Below, one piece after another: positions 1 to 5,328 of a stretch of 5,328 nt of DNA. Made by a program: the position numbers and the translations under genes. How positions within the stretch are numbered: position 1 is the stretch's first letter; every line of letters begins with the position of its first letter. This stretch comes from Firmicutes bacterium UBA1047. Its GTDB lineage: Bacteria; Bacillota; Clostridia; Tissierellales; Sedimentibacteraceae. The notes under the pieces were generated by a model. The model saw only the letters and a program-made list of their open reading frames with translations. It did not search any database and was not told the origin of the DNA. The stretch spans positions 13,473-18,800 of the forward strand of contig DCDU01000113.1 of the NCBI GenBank assembly GCA_002316585.1, in the 5' to 3' direction.

Positions 1-3000
1 GCAAATAAGAAATTCTTTGCCTAAACAGGAAACTCAACAGAATGTACAAAAACCTACAGGCAAAATTAAGGTAGAGGATATTGTTAGACAAAATCAGGAT
101 GTTATGCAAGAAATTAATCCTCAAAATGTTAATCAACAAGTTGTACAACAACAGCTACCAAAACAGCCTAAAATTGACAATACCAAGTTGCCTACAGTTA
201 ACGCAAATAAACAAGTCGACCAAACAATCGACAACGTAATAAACTTTGCTCAAAACGCAAATAGTGACGTTACAGGGCAAATCGAGCAAATCGACACACA
301 AAACATTGAAAATGTAGTCAATACAAATACACAACAAACAAAAATCAGTCCTAAATATAGAAATAAATTTGTAAAGAGTGTGACTGACGCTCTTGGTGTT
401 TCAAAATATTCTGATAAGGCAGGAGTAAACAGTCTTACTGATATGATGATAGACCAAATTGTAACTGATGGTGATATAGACAGTCAAAGTGTAGATACGT
501 TATTTGATACAATGATGAATGAAGGTATTTATACTGACAATGAATTCTATAAACAGTACAAAGATTTAAAAAATGAAATCAGGGGCACAAGGCTTTATGT
601 TGGCGATAATATAAAATCAGACTTTGCGAAAGGTGAATACAATAACTTCAAAAAGGCTCACTTTGGTAAATTGAATCTTACAAGCGATAGAAATGATATG
701 TCGGTAGACCAATATTATCAAGAATTGAATGAGAGATATCCTGAATTATTTCCGGAAAGTATCATAGCTCCGCAAGACCAACTTGGTAAAATTGCAGATG
801 TACAAAACAGTATTGTCAAAAATGAAGAGAGATTAATATCATTTGTACAAAGTAATGAAGAGTATAAACAATTTGCAAGGCAAGAGTTTAATAATGCCAT
901 CGAAAACCTTAAAGCAGAGGTCAAGAAAACAGCAACAAGAAAACTTCCTGTAAAGAATGAGCAAATAGTCGATGTAGGAAATAAAAACGCTCAAAACTTA
1001 AATAGTGAGGTTGAGGGACAGAATGCATTGCCTACCAAAGAGAAGAAATCGGGAATATTGATTGATGAAAGCTCCGAGCAGTACAGGAAGAAAAGTCCTC
1101 ATGAATATAAATACATCGATAGATTAAGCAAGTCTGTAGGAATTAAGGTTAAATTTGTTCCTGATTTAGCATTTGATGTTAAGCTTGAAGACGGTACCAT
1201 CCAAAGAAACGAAGCTAATGGGTATTATGATTCAGAGGCAAACACTATTGTAATTGCTCAAGACGCAAGTAATCCTGTTATGGTGGTTGCAAAGCATGAG
1301 CTTACCCATTTAATGCAAGACAGAAATCCGTCACTCTACAAGCAGTATAAAGAGTATGTTATAAGCTCCATGAAGAAAAAAGGCACTTATCAGGCTGAAA
1401 TTGATAAATTGTCCAAGTCTTACGAGGGTGTCTTGAATAAAAGTGATATAAAAAGTATCGAGGATGAAATTGTTTCAAATGCCTCTGCTGCATATTTGGA
1501 AGGCGACAGGCAATCAATTCAAGAAATAATCGATTACAATCCTTCAATGGCTGCAAAGGTACATGAGTTTATCCGGGATGTTATCGATAAGATTAAGACT
1601 GCTTTAGGAAAAGATACCGGAACGATGAATGTTAGTCAGTTCAGGAAGGCTGAAAAGCTATGGGCTGAAATGCTTGACGAGACAATAAAAGAGAATGACG
1701 CAAGGATTGAGGCTAAAACGGAGCAATCTGATAAGGGCAGCAAGCTTTCAATAAAGGATTTGGTGTTCGATGATGAAATTGCGGGATACACAAAAGAAAG
1801 AATAGACACTATATTTGATAAGTATGGTGCTAAAAGTACCCCTAAATACTCCAAAGCGTACATAGCTTATATGTCTCCGGACGAGTTTTTAAGCTTATCC
1901 ACAACCAACATCGAAAGGATTGAAAGTCAGTCGAGAAAGCTTGACATCGAACAGTTAAGAGATGAATATCAAGATATTTTCTTACAATTCGACCAAGATA
2001 CAAATGAAATTACAGGGCATGAAGGTAGACATCGAATGGTTGCCCTTAGGAATGAAGGCATAAAACAAGTGCCTGTGGTATTCATTCCAGACGGGGAAAA
2101 AGGACGTTATAACAGGAGTAAAATCGACAATATTAGATTTGAAGGACAAGAATTCAGGAACGGCAGAGCTCCAGGTATAGCGGAGGTTAAAAACATGATT
2201 CCTGTGAGCGCTGAATATAAAAATGAATTAGATAGTACATTCGTAAGAGATAGAGGTATTCAATTTAGCTTGAAGGATAATCAGGGCAGAGAATTAACAA
2301 AAGAGCAGCAAAATTATTTCAAAGACTCCAAGGTTAAAGATAGCAAGGGCAATTTACTTACTATGTACCATGGTACTCCAAGGGGCGGCATTACTCAATT
2401 TAATTCAGGTACTTATTTTACTGAAAATAAAGAGTATGCTGATGTATATCAGAGCCCTAATGCAAGCAGTATAAGCGTAAAACAAGGCGAAATCACTCCA
2501 AAAACATACGAAGTATATTTGAACATTAAAAAACCGTTTGATACAAGAAATAAGAAAGAGCGGGACATATTCAATAAAGAATACTATCGTAAATACGGTA
2601 CAGGTACTCCTTTAATGGAAAGTGGCTTGCCGGATTGGGTTGACGGAATGGATTTGCAGGAATTCATCGAAGAACAAGGATATGACTATGATGGATTAAT
2701 TCTTGATGAAGGAGCTACAGGCGGTTACGGCGAAGAGGTAAAAAGCAGAGGAATTTCATATGTGGTATTTGATAGTAATCAAGTAAAGAATATTGATAAC
2801 AAAAACCCTACAAGCAACGATGACATAAGATTATCCCTCAAAGAGACTGACAAACAACCTGATTTAAAACCGCAGAAAAAAGATGTTAAGGCTACAATGG
2901 TTAATTCAGGCAAGAAACTATCGACAAAGTCACAGGAAAATATCATAAATGAAGCTGCTAAAAGGATTCAGGAAGCAAGAGAGATTGTTGATATTGATGA

Positions 3001-5328
3001 AGACATAGCCGACGTACTTACAAGCAGCAAGCAAAAGAAATTACCAAGAAAGAACGCTGCTAAAAATTCTGTAGATGCATTTAAGAGAAAGTTTATTGAC
3101 AGTGGAAATACAGTGGCTACAGTGGCTAAAATTGCAAAGGATAGCGCTCTTTATACTATCTATAACAATGCAAGGCAGTCAAGGCAGGCGGCGGAGTTTA
3201 TGATTGGCGCAGCTCAAACTGATGTCGTGGGCAATGTAGTAGGTGAAAGTCTGAAGGATATATTCGACCCTATTCGTAAAAAGGGCGATGATTATTACAA
3301 GAAATTTAGTGAGTATATGTTCCATATGCACAATATAGACCGTATGGCGCAAGGAAAACCTGTATTTGGTGAGTCTATAACGGCTGAAATTAGTAAAATG
3401 AAGGTTGAAGAGCTTGAAAGTAGCAATCCTGAATTTATTAAGTATGCCGCAAGGATTTACAAATATAACAACAATCTTATGCAATACAGGATTGACACAG
3501 GTCTTGTAAGCGTGGAGCAAGCTAATATCATGGCTGAAATGTACCCTAATTATATTCCTACATACAGAAGAAATGCTGTAAGTTCAGGGGCAAGAGCAAA
3601 CGGCGGTAGAGTAGAAATTACTCAAGGAATAAAAAAAGCAAAGGGAAGTAATAAAGATTTACTACCTTTACATGAACAAATGGCAAGGCAGACAATGCAG
3701 ACAGTACAAGCAGGAAAGAGAAATTTGTTTGGAAATAGACTGCTTTCAGATGTATTGATAAACAGAGATAAATTGAGTGAATATGTTCAGTCTATAGAAA
3801 CTGAAAAGGTTGATATTGATATCGATACAGATGAAATAACAGTTCCGGAATTAAAAAATGCTTTTGTAATATACACTAATGGCGAAAAAACCACAATGAA
3901 AGTTAATCCAGGAGTATTTGAAGGGGTTAAGGCAATATCGTCAGAAGGTAGAGAAATTACATCGGTTGAGAAATTTGCGAAGTCTGCTAATAGTATGTTT
4001 AAGAAACTTGTAACAGCTTACAATCCGATGTTTACTATTAAAAACGTGGCAAGAGATATTCAAGACGCAGGGCTGTACACAAAGGATTTAAAGGCATTTA
4101 CAAAGAATTATCCAAAGGCATGGAAAGAGATTACGACAAACGGTAGAAGGTGGCAGCAATACCAGGCTCTTGGTGGATTTGGCTCATCTGTATTTGATTA
4201 CGAAAAAGGTTACAAGCAAGAAGTTAGAGACACAGGGGCTAAAAAGTTTGCGGGATTTGTAAAGGATAATACAATTGAAAGAGTTGAAGCATTAAACTTT
4301 TGGACTGAACAGGCTCCGAGATTTGCTGAATTCTTGGCTACATTGGAAAAAGGCGATGGAAGTTATGAAAATTTAATGGAGGCAATGTATAATTCTGCTG
4401 ATGTTACAGTGAATTTTGGAAGGTCAGGCTCCTGGGGCAAAACAATCAATTCGACATTTGTGCCGTTCTTTAATCCGGCTGTACAGGGTACGTCAAAGCT
4501 CATAAGGCAGTTTACTGAAACAAAGGGTGTCAAGAATTGGACTAAGCTTGTAATTAAAGTGACTGCTCTTGGCATAGCTCCTTCTGTGATAAATGCCTTG
4601 CTGTATGACGATGATGAGGAATACGAAAATATCCATGACAGAGATAAGGATGTAAATTTCTTATTCAAGATTGGTGAAGATCAGTGGGTTAAAATTCCGA
4701 AAGGCAGAGTTTTATCTGTGTTTGGAAATGCAGCTCAAAGAACTTTAAGAACAGCTAAAGGGGAAGAAAATGCCTGGGCAGGATTTATTTCTACAGCTAT
4801 TGACAACACATTGCCTATGAATCCTCTTGAAAATAACATATATTCCCCAATACAAGCGGTTAAAAGTAATACAACATGGTACGGTACTCCAATAGAAGGA
4901 CAAGGACTGCAAGGTTTTAAACCAGGGGAAAGATATGATACAAGGACTGATTCATTTAGTAGATGGCTTGGTAAGAGGCTGAATTATTCGCCTAAAAAGA
5001 TAAATTATTTGCTTGACGCTTATACAGGTGTTATAGGCGATTTCGTGCTGCCTAAAATGTCACAGAAAGCAGAAACAAACGCATTTAAAAAGCAATTTGT
5101 ATTAGATAGCACAATGAGCAATAAGATATCAACTACATTTTATAGAAAAATTGATGATTTGACATATGAAAAGAATAGCATTGAAGAGGCTAATGTCAAT
5201 GATGTAGTTTATCGATTTATGAACAAACAAAGAACTGCTGCATCTGATTTGTACAGGGAGATCAAAGCTATTGAAAAGAGCAATGTATCTGATGATGAAA
5301 AACGGGTAAAAGTTAAGGAAATTACCGC
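1..5328 (+). CDS. Giant phage/mobile-element polyvalent protein (partial at both ends)
   Basis: The reading frame starting at base 2 is open through base 5326, 1775 codons without a stop, and both ends are cut by the window. I therefore assign no start codon or ribosome binding site. The product is soluble and multidomain. In order it has a Q/N-rich stretch, a helical module, a HELTH metallopeptidase, a ParB/sulfiredoxin-like module, an ADP-ribosyltransferase, a helical region and an LPD38-like C-terminus. This architecture is the hallmark of the polyvalent proteins of phages and conjugative elements, which are believed to be delivered with the invading DNA and to counter host functions or modify host proteins. 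Several effector domains in one chain, joined by charged linkers, fit that role. No frameshift or internal stop is seen, so the gene looks intact here. Arginine codons are overwhelmingly AGA/AGG, typical of an AT-rich Bacillota host. Existence of the gene is near certain; the class is well supported by motifs; the target is unknown. Confidence 0.93.
2..340 (+). other. Q/N-rich low-complexity segment of the polyvalent protein
   Basis: Residues 1-113 are dominated by Gln, Asn, Val, Ile, Thr and Asp, with Gln-Gln and Gln-Gln-Gln runs and almost no aromatic residues. A Gln-Ile-[Glu/Asp] unit is repeated back to back near base 280, and the ten bases aacgcaaata occur at about 200 and again at about 254. 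The segment is probably a disordered linker between the helical module that follows and whatever lies upstream of the window. No enzymatic motif is visible. Long linkers of this kind are common between modules of polyvalent proteins. Confidence 0.8.
341..937 (+). other. Helical polyvalent-protein N-terminal module (FGKL / YPELFPE region)
   Basis: Residues 114-312 form a mostly helical, charged region. It contains the recognisable order I-R-G-x-R-L-Y-V (from 193), an acidic stretch, HFGKLNL (220-226), a YYQELNERYP segment and YPELFPE (246-252), followed by an Asp-Gln-Leu helix. From memory, the same order (R-x-LYV, FxxFRxxxFGxLxL, YxELxxxYPELFP) recurs in large phage and prophage proteins of Clostridia just upstream of metallopeptidase or methylase/helicase modules. 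Its biochemical role is not known to me. It could be a packaging/delivery or scaffold element, but that is inference. The last part (about 277-312) is a Lys/Glu-rich helix likely to form a coiled coil. The boundaries are estimates. Confidence 0.6.
938..1051 (+). other. Linker with LPxK-type motifs
   Basis: Residues 313-350 join the helical module to the metallopeptidase. They are rich in Asn, Lys, Glu and Gln and carry KLPVKN (314-319) and, near 343, ALPTKEKK. A near copy, KLPRKN, occurs in a second linker at residues 1013-1018. The segment is probably disordered, with no catalytic motif. Confidence 0.6.
1055..1687 (+). other. Zinc metallopeptidase domain (HELTH, polyvalent-protein type)
   Basis: Residues about 352-562. 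The active-site helix reads VVAKHELTHLMQD, with the zinc ligands His432 and His436 and the general base Glu433 (bases 1295-1309). It is preceded by a beta-rich stretch ending in NTIVIAQDA, the usual edge strand before the HExxH helix in zincins. The likely third ligand is Glu489 in DEIVSNASAAY, 53 residues after His436, matching the E-[IL]-V-x-[DN]-A pattern of this gluzincin-like group. A helix with FIRDVIDKI (523-531) and a final KLWAEML helix close the domain. All three catalytic positions are present, so it should be active. Related domains occur in phage polyvalent and MuF-linked proteins, where they are proposed to cleave host proteins or to process the long chain itself. The substrate cannot be read from the sequence. 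Confidence 0.82.
1742..1759 (+). repeat. Inter-module motif copy 1 (K-L-S-I-K-D)
   Basis: Residues 581-586, immediately before the ParB-like module. This is the first of three copies of a [LF]-S-[LI]-K-[DE] motif marking module borders in this protein. It lies in a polar Gly/Ser/Lys linker, so it should be exposed. Confidence 0.6.
1760..2242 (+). other. ParB/sulfiredoxin-like domain (GRHRMVAL)
   Basis: Residues about 587-747. The N-terminal part has a SKAYIAYMSPDEFLSL strand-helix unit (618-632), corresponding in layout to the 'x-x-I-x-P-x-x-L' entry of ParB-like folds. About 40 residues later comes the signature GHEGRHRMVALRNEGI (672-687) followed by the strand VPVVFI (690-695). The G-R-H-R-x-x-A-L-x-x-x-G-x-x-x-VPV pattern fits the nucleotide-binding or nuclease loop of the ParB/Srx superfamily; sulfiredoxin has an analogous GCHR. 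The distal part (about 705-745) holds a conserved-looking FEGQEF unit and an IPVSAEYKNEL helix. ParB-like domains in phage polyvalent proteins are suggested to act as nucleases or nucleotide-dependent enzymes; which applies here is unknown. Fold assignment is moderately sure, activity is not. Confidence 0.55.
2261..2278 (+). repeat. Inter-module motif copy 2 (Q-F-S-L-K-D)
   Basis: Residues 754-759, exactly at the junction between the ParB-like module and the ADP-ribosyltransferase. An RDRGI lead-in precedes it, and a short polar helix leads into the first strand of the transferase. Confidence 0.65.
2279..2797 (+). other. ADP-ribosyltransferase domain (ART-PolyVal type)
   Basis: Residues about 760-932. 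The entry helix and KVKDSKGNLLTMYHGTP place His790 in the first strand (Y-H-G-T, bases 2366-2377), the NAD-binding histidine position of H-Y-type transferases. GTYFTENKEYADVY (803-816) gives the second motif, with Tyr805 or Tyr816 as the aromatic residue. YEVYLNIKKPFD (836-847) is the central strand typical of this family. YDYDGLILDE (894-903) and SYVVFDSNQVK (919-929) form the last strands; the latter is the family's characteristic ending. Such domains transfer ADP-ribose from NAD+ to protein or other targets and in phages are thought to reprogramme or disable host factors. A classic catalytic Glu is not obvious: Gln927 sits near the expected position and Glu903 is an alternative. Family membership is quite sure; the target is unknown. 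Confidence 0.8.
2828..2845 (+). repeat. Inter-module motif copy 3 (R-L-S-L-K-E)
   Basis: Residues 943-948, ending the short NPTSNDDI linker after the ADP-ribosyltransferase. With copies 1 and 2 it brackets the ParB-like and transferase modules. Confidence 0.6.
2846..3100 (+). other. Charged helical linker
   Basis: Residues 949-1033. This is a Lys-rich beginning (KPQKKDVK), then a heptad-like helix (about 975-1008, with Ala/Ile/Glu spacing) and a basic KKLPRKNAAKN patch (1012-1022). It probably forms a disordered or coiled-coil spacer between the enzymatic half and the C-terminal helical half. The basic patch could contact nucleic acid, but nothing proves it. Confidence 0.55.
3101..3991 (+). 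other. C-terminal helical region upstream of LPD38-like part
   Basis: Residues 1034-1330 are mostly helical. Recognisable elements are an ARQSRQAAEFMIGAAQ helix (about 1060-1075), a GESLKDIFDPIR unit, a His/Met-rich FSEYMFHMHNIDR segment ending in GKPVFG, and YPNYIPTYR (1181-1189). The same series (short-chain N-x-R helix, G-x-S-L helix, Y-x-x-H segment, YPxYxPxxR) recalls the C-terminal halves of other phage polyvalent proteins next to LPD38. No enzymatic residues stand out. An acidic loop of alternating Asp and Ile lies at 1271-1278. The role is probably structural, in packaging or delivery, but that is inferred only from position. Confidence 0.5.
3992..4741 (+). other. LPD38-like C-terminal polyvalent domain
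   Basis: Residues about 1331-1580. Two signature blocks are clear: AYNPMFTIKNVARD (1339-1352; Asn1341, Pro1342, Phe1344, Asn1348, Arg1351 and Asp1352 as key residues) and VPFFNPAVQG (1487-1496) after a VNFGRSG turn (1470-1476). They are followed by a moderately hydrophobic helix (1513-1535), an acidic DDDEEYENI segment and a W-V-K-IPKGR strand (about 1562-1569). The N-P-x-F-x-x-x-N-x-x-R-D and PFFN-x-x-x-QG pairing is what I remember of large polyvalent protein-associated domain 38, usually the last conserved domain in these phage proteins. The function of LPD38 is not established. Presence is well supported; edges are approximate. Confidence 0.7.
4538..4606 (+). other. Moderately hydrophobic helix
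   Basis: Residues 1513-1535 (Trp1513 to Tyr1535) are Leu/Ile/Val/Ala-rich with only two or three lysines near the start, and are followed directly by four acidic residues. The helix is long enough to cross a membrane but only borderline hydrophobic, so a buried amphipathic helix is equally possible. It is the only such segment in the window. Confidence 0.35.
4742..5328 (+). other. C-terminal tail of the polyvalent protein, running off the window
   Basis: Residues 1581-1775. Early elements are an INAL-less, Pro/Asn-rich segment (LPMNPLENNIYSPIQ, about 1602-1616) and a TWYGTPIEGQGLQ loop, then a SRWLGKRLNYSPKKINYLLDAYTG stretch whose Gly/Tyr/Pro layout again resembles phage LPD38-linked tails. 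The last 90 residues are a Lys/Glu-rich helical region with FYRKIDDL and VYRFMNKQR. The frame is still open at the window edge, so more residues follow. Confidence 0.55.

Noticed and set aside
2..340. Q/N-rich stretch as a prion-like domain
   Set aside because: Gln/Asn content is high but mixed with many charged and Val/Ile residues. A disordered linker is the simpler reading and nothing supports aggregation.
155..1863. Four shorter minus-strand open frames (60-75 codons)
   Set aside because: All are antisense to the polyvalent-protein frame. They show no domain similarity, and there is no intergenic room for a promoter or ribosome binding site.
3179..3520. 113-codon open frame on the minus strand
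   Set aside because: It lies fully antisense to the continuous + frame, its translation has no recognisable domain, and it is Tyr/His/Phe-rich as expected from the complement of Lys/Asn/Glu codons.
3629..3640. Run of seven A in the phase of a -1 slippery site (A AAA AAA)
   Set aside because: The zero frame continues with recognisable family motifs for another 560 codons and no supporting structure was noticed, so programmed frameshifting is not needed.
3809..3830. Near-palindromic gatatt/gatatc stretch resembling an operator
   Set aside because: It is explained by alternating Asp and Ile codons in the middle of a coding region.
4363..4668. 101-codon open frame on the minus strand
   Set aside because: It is antisense to the well-conserved LPD38-like blocks; the Ser/Leu-rich translation is a shadow of the + strand codons.

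Overview
The window is the interior of one very large gene. Frame 2 of the + strand is open from base 2 to base 5326 (1775 codons) with no stop. Neither the true start nor the stop codon is inside, so the full protein is longer than 1775 residues. There is no intergenic DNA, and I see no RNA gene, promoter, terminator, insertion sequence or CRISPR array.

The translated protein reads as a phage or mobile-element 'polyvalent protein': a giant multidomain protein, usually encoded by phages, prophages or conjugative elements. Such proteins are thought to enter the new host with the DNA and to carry several effector or enzyme domains for the first minutes of infection. Residue numbers below count codon 2..4 as residue 1. 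The order is: (1) Q/N-rich low-complexity stretch, 1-113; (2) helical polyvalent-associated N-terminal module with an FGKL and a YPELFPE motif, 114-312; (3) LP-x-K linker, 313-350; (4) zincin-type metallopeptidase with HELTH, about 352-562; (5) ParB/sulfiredoxin-like module with a GRHRMVAL motif, about 587-747; (6) ADP-ribosyltransferase of the polyvalent class with YHGT, YFT and a C-terminal VVFDSNQVK strand, about 760-932; (7) charged helical linker, 949-1033; (8) long helical region, 1034-1330; (9) LPD38-like C-terminal region with NPxFxxxNxxRD and PFFNxxxQG motifs, about 1331-1580; (10) tail, 1581-1775, running off the window.

Three copies of a short S-[LI]-K-[DE] motif sit on the borders of the ParB-like and ADP-ribosyltransferase modules. 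With a protease domain in the same chain, these borders are candidate processing sites, which is the most testable idea in the window.

The DNA is AT-rich, arginine is nearly always AGA/AGG, and the standard genetic code suffices. That points to a low-GC Bacillota (Clostridia-like) host or its phage. This assignment is inferred from composition and remembered family resemblance, not from a search.
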